Source of the DNA: Sympetrum striolatum
Lineage: Eukaryota; Arthropoda; Insecta; Odonata; Libellulidae
Assembly (NCBI GenBank): GCA_947579665.1
Contig: OX388347.1
Coordinates: 23,428,562-23,492,561, forward strand
Direction: 5' to 3'
Length of the DNA stretch: 64,000 bases
A program made the translations under genes and the position numbers. Positions 12,736 to 26,429 of this stretch are shown here, piece by piece; positions within the stretch are counted from its first letter, which is position 1; each line of letters starts with the position of its first letter. The notes under the pieces were generated by a model. The model was not told the DNA's origin. It saw nothing but the letters and a program-made list of their open reading frames with translations, and searched no databases.

Positions 12736-12812
12736 CACTCCTGGCCAAAATTAACGCAGCACCGGCCGTAAGGATCGCTAGGGAGGTGCTGCGTTAATTT
12801 TGGCCAGGACTG
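12736..12812. mobile_element. 77-bp Tc1/mariner-like miniature (near-palindrome) with TA target duplication
   Basis: Two 28-bp arms (12736-12763 and 12785-12812) are inverted copies with one mismatch and enclose a 21-base loop. The arms share TGGCCAAAATTAACGCAGC, and the right arm, read inward, starts CAGTCCTGG, as in Tc1-like transposon ends. A TA dinucleotide abuts each outer end (12734-12735 and 12813-12814), which matches the Tc1/mariner target site. The unit has no coding capacity and must have been mobilised in trans, or it is an extreme internal deletion of a longer element. Confidence 0.75.
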
Positions 12813-12819
12813 TACTAAC

Positions 12820-14550
12820 CGGGACTGTTTCCAAGAGTTTGGAATTTAGCAGCTATTGGTGAAGGAAATGACGATCTAATAAACTTTCTGGCTTACAAAT
12901 TTAACAGAAGAGCTTCAATGGCCTTTGAAAACGTTGCAAAATCTATCTTAAAAATAAGTGAGATCCGTTTCTTCAATCAGGGTAACGCTAGTATTGTAGC
13001 TTTTACGCCTGCTCCTAAAGTTTATGAGGTAAACCGGGTAATTTATGCATGAACGATATTTGGGTTTTTTAATGGCATAAGTCGCTTTAATACAAAATGT
13101 TTGTTAACCCAAAACCCTTCTTTTCTTTTCAATGGAATTAGAACGTTTTTCCATAACTTGAGTAATAATCCCTACCTCGTTGGTACTTAAAGATGTATTG
13201 AAAAATTCCCACGTTGCTTCATATTTGATAAAATATCTCTTAAAAAGACACCAACTCGCTCAAAGGCTTATAAATTTACCGAGTCTCTCCAAACGATTAA
13301 ATGTTCTTCATCTCGGATAATTCATCACCATCACCATAAATTTCTATACATTCAGAATATACTCTGTAATTTGAATTTAAAAACCAAATGTTTTGTGAAT
13401 TATGCTACGATATTTTTTTTTTCAGGATGGGTTTTCCATTCGGCTTATTTATTATTCAGTGGAATTCAAAATAGTGACTCACAAAGATATATTGGAAAAG
13501 AGCATAACTATACTTTTATAATATAAATATTTAGAGTCTTAATTGAAGGGCAGTGTTCACAAAAGGTGGCATAATTTGAGTAACATTCAAATGATGTGCA
13601 TCCAGATTCCGATGGCAGAGTTCTTGGGGAACTGCTGCAAATGTATTCTCTCATCTTCAAATGTCTCTCTCGTGGTAAGAGAAGCAGACTTTGCTCTTAT
13701 GGAGAGACAAGCTAATCATAGGACTACGGAGACCGGTTTAGCTATCGCTTAAGAAGACTTCATGTTCCAGGCGGGAAAGCGTAGGAAATCCATGGCTATC
13801 AAATCTAGTTTCAAAAACGCTGTGTAAGGGTTGCAGCGAGTATTTTACTGAGAAAAATAATCCGAATGTCAACCTTTATCTCTATTTATCCTATAGCATA
13901 TTTTACGTAAATTGTATTTCATCAAATATTTTGTAGTTCAATTCAGATGGGTGAACATTTTCTCTTTTATGTTATGGTAATCTTCGAGAAGTTATCCCAG
14001 CAGTCTACGAACGGTAAAGGTCTCTTTGCAACTTAGCAAAGAAGGGCTTAATATTTTGTAACGCAAGTTGTGTGATTTATTTTATACAATTCACGTATTT
14101 TTGTGTATTTTATAAGGTATAATGGATATGCCTTAAAGTGAATGAATTGTTATAAATGTAATCATAATAAGAGCAGGAGAATAATACATGTATTATCTTA
14201 AAAGAGCGAACTTTGATTAGGAATATATGTTAAGGTAATAATACGTATTCTTAATTGCATTATGGTTAGTAAATACGGAAGAGATCTTTCTATTCACTAT
14301 CGAGAAATTAAGCGGTATTATCGACAATTAATTCATCAAAACTTTATCTAAGTAGGAAATCGGAAGAACAAAAAATGAACAGATCACTAGATAAATTCTA
14401 CTGTAGTATTATTTGTCCAAATCCATTTTTAATACCGCCACTAGATGTTCAATACTGCTCCTCTTTCTAGCGAATACTGGGTTAATGCATTATTCCGACC
14501 AATTTTAAAAAAATTCGTTCCCCATCGCCCGCGAACTGGAAATCATAATT
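12820..14550. other. AT-rich non-coding DNA
   Basis: No gene or delimited repeat is visible. A 69-codon frame at 13543-13752 is isolated and has no motif I recognise. Confidence 0.6.
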
Positions 14551-14559
14551 TTACGAGCA

Positions 14560-15400
14560 AGTCATATCGAATGTTCGATTCATGGTTTCGACTATGGAAT
14601 AAGAAGTAATTCCAACTTCTTTTCGCTTACCTCCCTCTCGGGAAGGAAATACATCATCCCTTATAGGCCGAGTCGGATGGTTCTTTTTTCAAGCGGAGCA
14701 TCTCAAGGGAACACGTGAGCATCAATGGCCATGTGCCGGAAACAGATTCGACGTAAAAATGTCGCGAGCGAAACCAGTTATTCCCATCCGTCGATCGATA
14801 TTGAGAAGGGGACGTTATTTCGAAAAGCGAAACGATGGCAGTTTTTTGCTCTCCTTCCGATAGCCACTCATTTTGTAACCGTACGACGTATCGGTTATGC
14901 TCGTTCGTATACATTTTTCCAAAAACTTTCCTTCGCAGAAGGAGACCGCGGCTCTCGGCCACTCATTCCTCCGAAACACACTTTTCGAATCGCCGTGCCT
15001 ACAAGCGATTTTTCGCGCCAGATAAATCAGCATTGCAGTCGATCATCTTCAGAAATTTCGCCATGCGCTCATCTCTATTTTTTCCGCTCTATTTGTTATT
15101 TCAGAATGCTTTTCTCACGGCTCTTTTCCAGGTTCGGACCTCGCCTCCATGTACGGCACGACCTTCCCTCTTTTTTTCGACCCCTCCCTCCACAGTGGCG
15201 ATTTGTGAGGTTTTTCTATTCACTTTTGTCTCCCACTTTAAAAATTCGGACGGTCGGTGTGGCTCAAATTGAAGATGTCTAGAGGTCCTCGTTTCGCAAT
15301 ACGCGTTTCCTTCACTGATCGCTTCCAAATTGCATTTTTATTGCCGTTTTCTCCGAAGCGAAAGGGTTTCCTGCCTGGAAAATGGACTTTTTTCTCTTCG
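14560..15400. promoter_or_regulatory. CpG-dense island, candidate regulatory element
   Basis: About 800 bp packed with CG dinucleotides, sharply different from the AT-rich flanks. Open frames of 60-185 codons overlap in several frames on both strands, so the lack of stops is compositional. The balanced strand composition separates it from the purine/pyrimidine tracts elsewhere. In a sparsely methylated invertebrate genome such an island may mark a promoter or enhancer, but no transcription start can be assigned. Confidence 0.35.
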
Positions 15401-15404
15401 TAAT

Positions 15405-18400
15405 GGGGGAGCGAGCAAGAAATTTCTCCACTTTTATTTATTTTTAAGGCTCCAGAATTGAGATATTAAAGGAGGTATTTGCTCGATGACGGAGCTCAAT
15501 TTCTGTTTCGACAATGAAGAACTTTCAGTATCTAAATGAATGAGTCTGTGCCACAAATATTTATACTCGCCTTCGTAATAAATAAGAGCAAAATTAAACA
15601 TCTCTTCCCCGTCAGAATAAGCATTCACTTCATGCATACATTCAATGAGAATATCCGCATCAAGCTAGGTTGGGCGAGAATTCACTACGGATATATTCAT
15701 ATTGAATTCTTTCAAATATATTTATTTATAAGTATTTCAATCATTTGAAATTTATCAAACTATCTAGATTAAAAGTTATTCTCCCTTCAAAATTCTCTCT
15801 AAAATGCCTAATAAACGATGATGAAGTGATTGATAAAGATAAAATTAATGAGAAAGTAGGATATATAGAAATATTTTAGCATAACCGCAACAAGAACAGA
15901 ATACTTCAACGCAAATCGGTTATGATTTTACTTGGATTCCTTTTCCTAAAACGTTTCAGGAAAAACATGGGAAAAATTACAATAGGAAAATGAATTACCA
16001 TAATCATAAAAAAGGGCTTACATTAAGTTCTTGTAATATTGGTAAACAATATTTTACAAACGCATTAGCAATGGCCATAAAATAATAACAGCCAACTATT
16101 AACTCCTAATCCGTAAAATCCTAAAAATATGCAAACCCTAGCACCTGAGATGAACAATAACAACAACAATCGTCTTCTTTCTGAGAGAAAGTTGAATTTT
16201 CAATCTTATATTTAACAAACACAAACACCCTAATCAAGTTTCGAAACCGGGACCTCAGTATATACATTTTAGTACACTATTCCCTGAACCGAAATTGAAA
16301 GAGTTATCAAACACACATAGGTGAATAAACATAAACATAAGCATAATATATTAAATCCCTTTCCTCTGACTTTTCTAATTGGATATCAGGTCTTGAGCGT
16401 AATCATTGATCAAGAAATGGATATAAAATACAAAAATAAGTGAATATTACAGATGCAGAAGAATCGCTGAAGAAGGAAAATGTGGGCAGGATAAGTAGTA
16501 ACAAACAAATGGGAAGTCAATAACAAATTATTTTAGAATTGATAAAAGGTGGAAAGAAGGCATCAAGAAGTATAGGAAATATAGTTAATTAAGGAATTTT
16601 AGGGTGCGAGAACTTAGATTAACGTAAATGACTTACTATGACTCGAATATTTGAGAAAAACCCTATTTTTGCAGGTGGAAGAGTGAAAAGTAAATAATAT
16701 ACAGCTATGTAGATGTCATCATAGTTAATAGTTGTGAATTTTAACATTTTTGAAATGTTTGGCAACGCTTTCTTCGCTAAGACTGAAGTTTTTGCGCATA
16801 AGAGCCAACTTGAATGAGAAAACAGCAATATTTACTGCATATTAAGAAATAAGTTCGCAATTCTGCCTATAAATTAAAACTCTGTTTTATACTTGCTATT
16901 TTTTATATTGCCTAATACTTGCTATCACTAATGAACTTCAGCCGACATATGGTCAAATTGTGGTGCCCATCGTCTTTTCAATGATTATCTTCGAAGAATC
17001 TCGATTAAAAACACATATGCTATATTTGAATGTAACAATAATTTTCGTCAACTAGTTTTCCGTTAATACGGTTTAAACTTTCTTCCTATAATCACATTGG
17101 CGCTTAACACTTGTCAGGTTCGACAATACTCCGGATTGTGATTAAATGCTTCTAAGGTGACGTCCGTAAGTGAGCCATCACTCGGTTTGGCACAAGAAGC
17201 TGCCCCTTTTTGTTTAATAACTCTTGCAATCATCATTACATATGCAAATGCAGAAAGTCTTCCGCAATACCTCTGAGAATATAAGAATTACAGCGGTCAC
17301 TAGGTCGAATACAACTGATCACCTAATCTGTCTCACTTTCACCTTGCTAATGATTTTATAGAATAATCACACGCTGCAAATATAGAAAATTTTCGAAATG
17401 CATTTTAATATCCGAGGAATGTGTTTCCTCGGAGCGAGATGATGTAATTATCAAAGAGGTCTCTTCACCGCAATGGAGCTTTAGAATGTCTCTTGAGAAG
17501 TGAACGTTCATTACAATCACGTACCTCTCGTTTCCTTTCGATACCATTCACATAACGACACAAAATGGTTGTACACAGAATAGAACAATTCAAAAGAGAA
17601 TTCATCCGGCAAGATGAATTACTGCGTACGTGAGGGAACGCCATATTATGCTCGAGATTCCCAAAGACGAGATCTTATGCTGAGGATTATATCTCAAACG
17701 CGCATTTTACGTTACATAAGAGAAGAAATATTTCAGTACTATCTAATTTAACAGGAAATATTACTTCTTTCTTTCTAATTTCTTTTGTAGTAAAAATAGG
17801 AACCCTGATGTAAGCTTTACACTTCTTCTTAAATATTTTTCTTATTTCTTGTCTGTAATACTAAAATGTTTTTCCAATCGGGGCTCAAAAATTCTGGAGG
17901 TAGAATCGATTCTGAGTTATCGGCTCTTGGTATTAATAATCTACTTAGCCATCTCTTCATCTGTTTCTGCTCTAGCTTTTTTGTTAAGAAAACACATGTA
18001 GTTGGATAATTATTACAAATTTTAAGGTAAAACCGTCGGGGTCAAAGTAATTCTAGATGGATATTCTCAGACAAACAATATCTCCCCCATCTAGTTCCCT
18101 ATAGATATTACTAATAGGAAAATTTTACTTGATATTAAAAGTAAATACCTAAAGGTAGGTATATTTTTGAAATATTCCCAATAAACTCAAGTTCCATTAT
18201 AAAGGTAGTCCTTAGAAATAAATATAATAAATACTCAAATTTAATTGTAATCCATCCGTTATTTATTGTCTTTAGGGCAGTATAAACATACTTCAGAGTG
18301 TATTAAGTATCGTTCCACCAGATTTCACCGGTTGTGATTAAATGCTCTAAAATTAAATTATCGCCTTCTTAGAGTAACCCTTACTGCTTCAATAACAATG

Positions 18401-19970
18401 CCTTTAAAATTGGCAAATGAAAGAATCATTTCATGGGACTGAGAAAATGGCTATGGAATGTATCGTTAACGAGCTAAGATTTGTGACTCTAATTGTGTTT
18501 TCTCAGATAAACGTAACGTATCTACGGTAATATCTTCTTAATCGATTTCAATTCTAATGGATAACGTAATAAAGATATGAATCAGAGGACACAGATGAAA
18601 AGATACTGATAGAACTCCCAGACAAAGTACAGCAGAGGTCGCTTATGTGTTCAAATATAGTTACCACAATCATTACATAAAGATGGCGTCTTTTATCTCA
18701 AGAAGATAATGGGGAAGTGAAAATAATTTTGCCTTAGTTTTAGAGGTATAGGATATTTGCGAGGAGAAACAAAGACCTTCGAGAAAATAATCGTAATAAT
18801 TCCATCTATTACGCAAAAAAAATCAAGGATGAATTCAAAAGTGAAGGGAGAAAAAAGTCTTGGTTATTGTTCTTACCATGCAGGTTAGCCTTTAAGAGAA
18901 AAAATAACACCAAAAGGGAAATTCAAAAGATGAAGGCCACTGATGATGAAGGATTTGGATGAAATTATTTCGAAAAGGTGGAACGAAGGCAGTGATTCAA
19001 AAGGAGCGAAACGGGAGTAAAATAATAACTTGAAGGAGTGGAATAAGAATGATGGTGAAGTAGACAAAGAGTAAACATTAATCAAGGTTAACGTTGGCAT
19101 AATTTATATGATTTGAAATTTGTATCAAATATTGAGACTGAATTGGGCCATTCTTTGATGAGGTTGCTGTTATGTGTACTTGTGAATTGCATTGGCTCCA
19201 CTTCTTAAAAGATATTCATGTCTGAACTCTGGTCAAGTATCTATCCGTAGATAGATTTTTGCCATATTTGAGTTTCTGGAAATCTGAATAGAAGCTCAAT
19301 CAAGATGTCCTCATAATATATATCTTTATAAAACTTTAAAATAATGATTATATCTTCACAATCATCATGCCTGTCATTAGTTTATGGCATTGAAGTTGGA
19401 AAGTGTATTTAGCTTTAAAAGAGAAATGCGGTCAAATAATACAAGTCGTGGAACATCGAGTTTGTAATACTCATTCTTCTGTAAGTATACCTCTATAAAC
19501 TAAGTAGATTCTCCTAATTAGTTCTATAAGCACTACTCATAACTCATAATTCCTACTAAACGTTCTTGGAGTAAGTCAAAACATCCTATCAAGCTATGTT
19601 ATGCTAGTTAGCTTGAGTTCGAATCCACATTTATTAATTAAACCTACTGTGAATAAAATTAACACTTGTTCGGTTATTAGTGGAAGGAAATTTTGACACA
19701 CGCCACATAAAGCGTATGCATACGTACGTAGCATACTAAAACTTAAGAATATTCGAAATTCATACGGAACATCAGGTATTTTTCACGATTTACGAATAAA
19801 ATGCAACTCAAAAGTTGAGAATTTCCGTCACACTTTGTAAGCGACGCCATGATGAAACAAAGCAACCTCTAGGATAAAAAGTGGATAATTTTTCTTTGGA
19901 CGGCTTCGCGTAAAGCGGTTCCTATGCCAACACGAGATAAACAACCAAATAAGCATCGAAATTACACGGA
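15405..19970. other. AT-rich non-coding DNA
   Basis: About 4.5 kb of AT-rich desert. Small mirror or inverted motifs occur (for example the ATACCT/AGGTAT pair near 18146-18162), but no element ends, no RNA gene and no reading frame above about 70 codons. A GTTCGAATCC motif at 19618 is a solitary B-box-like hit. Confidence 0.6.
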
Positions 19971-19979
19971 GAAGCTTAA

Positions 19980-20450
19980 CGACCGAGAAGAAGGGAATAA
20001 GATGGGGATATTAGAAGGGGGCAGCGAGAAGTAGACGAAGAAGGCTGCCATAAAAAACGACTGGGAAATGTTAGCAATAAGGCATCGAGAATAAGGCAAC
20101 GGAAGCGATGCAGAATGGGAGCTAAAATAAATTTCGCCCGAGAGGGAGGATAATTAGACGTGCTACTAGGGAGAAAACAATAACTTAAGGGCGGATGACA
20201 AGGAAGAAAGGAAAGAGAGGATGAGGAGAAAGGCTTAAAGATGGTGAGATCGAAGGGAACGAAATGAGTAAAAGAGAGAGAAATTGTTGGAGGGAAGGAG
20301 ATTTGGTGGAGCGAGGGTGGAGGAAGGAGGCTGACGGCAAAAAAGAGGCGAGTGTGTCGCAGGGAGAGATGGATGCTTGGGGAGGAATAGAAGCATCTTG
20401 GAGTAGAAAATAGGGAAAAGACGCTAGACCGGCTTCACACAGCAACCAAG
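19980..20450 (+). repeat. Purine-rich island
   Basis: The plus strand is strongly A/G-rich, with repeated GGGAGG, GAAAGG and GAGAGA runs at 20190-20420. The minus-strand frame over it (Ser, Pro, Leu and Phe rich) is the shadow of this bias. Confidence 0.5.
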
Positions 20451-20459
20451 AGAAAACAG

Positions 20460-22354
20460 ATTATGCGGCCGAAACTGATGATAGCACAAAGCAATTTGAT
20501 GAATCAACTGTATCACACGTTACTGTAATTATTTCAACTATTGAGTTATCTACTATTTTTGCTGCTATGATTGTTAACATAGTAGTTGTCGCTATAACAG
20601 AATATATTTTTTATGTTAATACTCGCAACTTCTTATCTGAAAAGGGAAGATCTAGAACTGCAGGATTAACCAAGTAGTATCCCAAAAAATTCATGAACCG
20701 AATTTCCGACTAAGGTAAGGCTTGAGTTCTGCAGCCCAATGCAAAGTCAGCTTTATATAAGTTGGTGTTATGTTTTTATTCTTCATTTTTGGCTATATTA
20801 TACAGTATGCACTACTTGCCGTACAGCATTAGATAAATGGATTATTCATAAAATTAACTGTCTCAACAGTTAATAACCAAAAATTCTAAATTCAAAATGC
20901 GTGCACTCTGCTTTAAATTACCCACTGATACGCAGTGAAACTATGGGACAAGTCCAGAGGGTTCCCCAACTCAAATGTTGCGACAAACTATGAAGGACGG
21001 AAATATTCTTTCAAGAGAGAGGCTGTTGACACCGCACTGAACTAATTAAGGGCAAATTGAGAATGCTTGTTTTGCGCTATTGACTTAGGCAAACATTAAA
21101 TTTAAATTTCGCTTGACAAAGTATTTACGGGGGATCGAGTTTAGACGAATCGGGTCATACGTGAGTCGCGGAATTGGCTCAATTCGCTGGAAATTAGTAA
21201 TGAGACCTAACCTTCCAAGTTACAGAGTTTTTTCACCATTTATAAGGAACAAAGGAAACGCTCTTGAGGCAATGTTGTTTTTGTGTAATGCAACATGTAC
21301 CGCCTCCTTGGAAACAGTCATGCTTGTCAAAGAATCATACTAGTTAACCGCAGAGAGTAAATACGATATAAATATAACTTCGAGTTTTTGTTAAGATATC
21401 TTGTTATGTGCTTCATTAATCAAAGTTACACCATAATTGACTGGTTATAAAAATCACGCGAATCACTGTAGAACAGGCATAAGAAGCTAACCTCCAGGCG
21501 GGATTCGAGCACGTGATCTTTGAGGTCGCGAACAAGCCTTCAGATTAGAACATCAATAAAGCTGAATAAACTGTATAAAAAATCGCACATTCGTTTCATT
21601 TGATTACTGTGGGTAATGTATTAAATAAACAAGAAAGGAATGTTATACATAGATAAAGACTTCAAACTTCATAGAACGAAGTGGGGATTAAATAAACAAA
21701 TTTTAAAGAAAAATTCCTAGTTTTCCGTTTGGGGTGTTCTTAACTATTGCATTCTTTATAGTAAAAGCATTTGCACAAATACAGTGAAAAGAATGTCATG
21801 CAGAATGTATTGTTATTGAATGACTTCTTTTGATAATTAGAAATCAAAATTGAAGGAAACATGAACAAACAGTCCAGTATAACTCAGAAATTGAATGTTT
21901 AATATTAATAAAGTGAATATAACTTTCTGAATTGTTTTCTTCATTTTCGTAGTTTTTAAAACGAACAAAACTGTTTAATTTGGCATTAGGTAATTACGTA
22001 TTAAATAGCTTAAATTAAACAATTATGAGGTTAATAAATATGTTAAATGTTTATGTAATGGAATGTCATTCAAAGCTATAATGAGAATTTATCTATTATT
22101 CAACACATTACGTAGAAGGAAAACTGACCGAGGCAACTGGATGGATATTTTCTGATTGGCTTATACAAAAATTCACTTAAATTATCTACAAAAATGTAAA
22201 AGTTAAGTTTTATCTGTATCACCGGCTTGTATATTAATGAAAAACTAGATATAGCTGTTGTAATAGATCGAGCATTATTTTTTATTTAGATTAGTTATCA
22301 GAGAATCATTGCATTAATATTAAATTCAATGGTCGAATAATTTTTTTAAACGTA
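20460..22354. other. AT-rich non-coding DNA
   Basis: No gene. A minus-strand B-box-like motif (GCTCGAATCCCGC, around 21498-21512) with a tRNA-sized sequence upstream is present and described separately. The remainder shows nothing I can support. Confidence 0.6.
21483..21560 (-). mobile_element. Weak tRNA-like fragment
   Basis: The minus strand carries a B-box-like CTCGAATCCCG and, about 40 bases before it, an A-box-like stretch (GAAGGCTTGTTCGCG). The length fits a tRNA body, but acceptor arms do not pair. It is probably a decayed SINE head or chance. Confidence 0.2.
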
Positions 22355-22633
22355 CATATAGCCAGTGGCGGATCCAGGGGGGGGCTATGGGGGCTGTAGC
22401 CCCCCCCCCCCAGAAGTCACAGTAAAAAAATGTATCATTGTTCATACTATTGAGATGTGAAGAAAATATTGTTTATCTACAACGATAGATAATAATAAGT
22501 ATAATTCAAATATGTATACTGAGTTTAATTTTATAAAATTTCTTACAAAAATCGATAAATAGAAAATGAATCTTTAATCCCAACTCTCAACCCCCCCCCA
22601 CAGCTCGATCTTAGATCCGCCACTGCATATAGC
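22355..22633. mobile_element. hAT-type miniature element with intact 8-bp target duplication
   Basis: The element spans 22363-22625 (263 bp) and is flanked on both sides by the identical octamer CATATAGC (22355-22362 and 22626-22633), the target duplication length of hAT transposases. Its ends are the 12-bp inverted repeat CAGTGGCGGATC / GATCCGCCACTG. Inside the left end a run of eight G is followed by a hairpin (GGGGGCTGTAGCCCCC) that runs into a long C run; inside the right end lies a nine-C run at 22591-22599. There is no coding capacity, so it was moved by a transposase encoded elsewhere. The perfect duplication suggests a fairly recent insertion. Confidence 0.85.
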
Positions 22634-23029
22634 AACCATGACAAAATAGAAAAATTAAATGTGTCCTTATCGATCGAAATAGAAAAAAAAAACATAAATA
22701 TACGAAATTCCATCAGTTTAAGCGCTACATTTTGTCTATTTTGAAACTGTTATCATTTGTTACTTCCACCTTTTGAAATTATTAATTCCAGATATTTAAG
22801 ATAGCTTGCGTTCTTCAACCTTTAGCATATTTCAGCGAGAAATCTTCTTTAAGCGTAATTCAATAGGGAAAATCATCTTTGATCGAAAAATTAATAAGAA
22901 GTTTCTCCTATTGCCACATACTTAGACAAAAATTTACATTAAGGTATTCATACTACTACATTTAACTACCGAGAATACATATTCGGTCTTAATTTATCCT
23001 ACAAAAAGCATCTAATTCATAAACTCGGA

Positions 23030-23830
23030 AGATACACTGCGGGCGGAAAAGAGTGATGAGAATCTAAGAAAATAAATGGACGGGAACGGCTCAAATAGAT
23101 GCTGGGGGAGAGAGGAAAAAGGTGAAAACTTGTAAAGCGAAAGGGGTAAAGAGAGATGAGCCAAATCGCAGAGGGGTGGCCACTTCGGAAGAAGGGTACG
23201 ATGACTGAAAGATGGAGAGGCGCTGAGAATGAGGAAGTGGGGAGGGGAAACCCTGAAATCCTTAACGAAGGGAGTCTGAGAAGAAGAAATGATACAGAAG
23301 GGTTGATGGCCACTGTGGGAAGGGTCCAAGTGCTCGTCCCGGAGTTCCTTAACAGGAAATTTAATAAAGCCACCGCTATCACTCATCCGAGAAAGTCACG
23401 GGGCGTTCATCGAAGCATAATCGATGTCTTTCCTTGCGTCTGAGAGTTCTTCCGAGCAGTGCAGTGGGCTTATTTTGTTTCTCCCGAATTAATACGGCAG
23501 AAAACATTCCAAGGGGTTTTTGCGGATTGGAGGGAATCTGGCTGTGGGAGGGGAGAAGTCTTGTTGTCTTTTTAAGGGGACGAGGCAGAGAGGAAGATAT
23601 GGAGCAGCTGAATTTGAATGTTTCGCGTCCATTTATTTTTTGTCGGGGATGTTTATGGAAGGTTCGCTTGTAAATGCCTTAAAAAGCGTCTGGTTTGCGA
23701 AGCGGAGATGGAGATTTTTTGCCTCGGGCTTCGATCCGAATCCTTTCGAATCTAAATTACTCGCGCGAATATCGCACTGCTCGGCCGAGTGATTCCAAGC
23801 GTCTAATTAGCTCGAGATGGGAAAGAGCCA
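23030..23830. other. Composite island: purine-rich half and CpG-rich half
   Basis: From 23040 to 23300 the plus strand is A/G-rich. From about 23400 to 23820 the sequence becomes balanced and CpG-rich, ending in GTCTAATTAGC and GCTAATTATC (23800-23850), homeodomain-type sites. Overlapping frames on both strands are compositional. The second half has the look of a conserved non-coding element, but this cannot be shown without alignment. Confidence 0.35.
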
Positions 23831-23839
23831 ATCTGATTG

Positions 23840-24845
23840 AATGCTAATTATCGACGAAAAAAAATTCGATTTGATGACACGTAAAACTCAAGGCTGTGTA
23901 CAGTTCAAATTAAATGGCGTTGAAAATGAGTGTTGATTTTATGAAGCACATTTAGAAGCTCTAAATAAAGTCGTTGATATCAGTATAGGATATAGCTGAA
24001 CGCATAATATAGTTTATAGTTAAAAATCACGATTCCCAAATTTTAAGTCTGTTAAAACGAATTTTGTATGGGATAATATCAAAACTATTAGAATAGTTAA
24101 TAATTAGAGACCAAATAAACGAATCCCTGCTGAGATTTCGACATTGTGTCTTCATTGAAACGGTGTCTTGTATCGACACATTGATTAATTGTTTGACATT
24201 GTTATCTCAAGTACTATCTGTATTTGATTGGGAAAAGAATAGCCTAATCTCTTATACTAGCAATGAAAAAGGAAAAGACCTTTAAAATGAAATTGAAATT
24301 AACCACCAACAGCTTTCCAATCTTTAATGGCCCTACATCTGATCCTTGAAGCATCTCCAAATACTTAAGTTATTCTGGTAAAAATATTAAAATATACTAA
24401 AGATAAAAATAAGCAACGAATAGAATAGAATAGGTCATTAGTCAATTGAGAACTGTGATTTCTGTGCTGTGAAAAAAATCCATAGGTTGATAAGTGATAA
24501 AAATGGAGAAATCAGACAAAGTTGAAACACCTCATACAATGATGGTTCTTAGCTAGCATGATTCTATTGATACGCCGCTTGAATATCTTGTATTTTTGAA
24601 ATAATTACCATTGCAGATCTACTTCAAGTTTTCGGACACGGAAAAATCCCTGATTTTAAATCACAATTCTCAAATTTACATGCGTATAAACCAGTTTTTC
24701 GCAATAGAATATAAAAATTGAATAACTAAATAGCGAGTAAACAAATCCTTAAGGAGATACGTAATACTTAGTAGCACTGACCTCTTAGAGAAGATGTATT
24801 CTCGATTCTAAGAAGTTCTATCGATTTCAATTTAAGCACCTATAT
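23840..24845. other. AT-rich non-coding DNA
   Basis: No feature supported. Confidence 0.6.
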
Positions 24846-24849
24846 CTCT

Positions 24850-25280
24850 TACCCCTGACTGCACTCCCTCAAGGCGTCGCGCAGCCGGAGATGGAGATTG
24901 CTCCGAAGAAAAATGATTGGAATCGGGATGGAATGGTGCAAGGATGCACGCAATAAGTAAGTGCGGTTCGAAGCACTTTTAGAGGGGGATTTGCGATAAG
25001 ACGGGAAAGAAGAAAATTTTAAGCAAATTGTGTAAAAGTAGAAATCGTGCGCTGGAGAAAGGAGCGAGAAAATGGTAGATGCTGCGATACCATAAAATGC
25101 CTGCCGATGTCGCGTTTTGAACCGTATCATAAATGAATCAAAGCGAAGCCGAGTACCAAGAGTTATTTTTCAGACTTCTGTGCCCGTTCATTACGTTGCT
25201 AGAGATAAGTTTTTAAACGGACATATTGCGGAGAGACACGACAGCTGGCGTAATGAAAGTGAGCGTAGGATATTTTTTCC
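24850..25280. other. GC-richer island
   Basis: Modest rise in G+C with an A/G bias on the plus strand at about 24880-25080. The 93-codon minus frame over it has no recognised motif. Confidence 0.35.
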
Positions 25281-26429
25281 AGAGATAAGGTAAAGACAAT
25301 TTCTTTGGGGGAATTCTCGAGAACACGAACCGATGGAAAGGCTGAGGATGCATGAACTCTATAAATTATGAGACCAAATTAAATGTTTATGATACCAAGT
25401 AAAGAGTAAAATTGTAAGATAATCAGAGAAAGTAGACTACAAATATTCGAATAGATTAACATCGGGCCTCTAATGTAGAATAGTCAAGAGAGAAGTTTTC
25501 CTCAAAAAATGATTATTCGCTAGAAAACAACGGAAGTACGCACTTAATACAGGAAAGAATATCACGAATTAGTGATTTTCTGATTCTAAGAAGTAATAGA
25601 GTGGTATCGAGGTTATTCAGAAATAAACTGCTGGTGCTAGGCGCACAATATTGCGGCTTCAATTTAGACTAACAATATCATTAGAGCACTATCAGTCCTT
25701 TATAATGATTTTCTCTGTTCATATCTTGATTAAGACAACTTTTAAGCTTGCAGAATCCTTCTAAACAATTTGCACTTACAACAAAATTAAGGAAATGTAT
25801 TGATTCCTATTCATCACTGAGCACTACCCAAATAAAAATCCAAAACCAGTTGTATATAGAGTAGAATTGACAAGATTTTGCTTTTCCTACGGTAAAGTTA
25901 TTCGTATATTTGGAGGAACTTCATTTCATTGATTTTCATTTTCTCTTGGAAACACCGTTAACGGCAATCTACACATGCAGGTACGTTCCTGTTTAAGTCA
26001 ACGAATGGTCGATCGGACTCACGTACAAATCTCTCCATCATCAATAAGCAAATGGTTTTCTACATTACGACTTATATTTCGCAACCAGAATTCCTAGTGG
26101 GTGACAAAATTGCTGAGCAAAAGATCGAAAAATGCCATCGACACTCAGACCATGAAATGAAATTACCGCTCTCGGTGATAATATCGGAGTAGGAGATATT
26201 TGGTTTTCAATATGTAGAGCATGTTTCCTACTGTTTAGGATCGAGTAAAAGAAGTGAAAAGTAAACATACCTTAAAAAAGGTGGGGGTCTAAGCAATGTC
26301 AGCAAGAATCATCAATAAGTTGAGAGGAGAAATAAAAAGAGCTACAAACTCGATTATCGTATCACGTACGAAGATAAGCATTAACCCAATCACGACTTAT
26401 TTTTTTAAGTAATGGAGTATATGGTTATA

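Noticed and set aside
14725..15282. 185-codon open frame on the plus strand
   Set aside because: Other long frames overlap it in a second plus phase and on the minus strand, which shows that CG-rich composition and not selection removes the stops. No recognisable motif.
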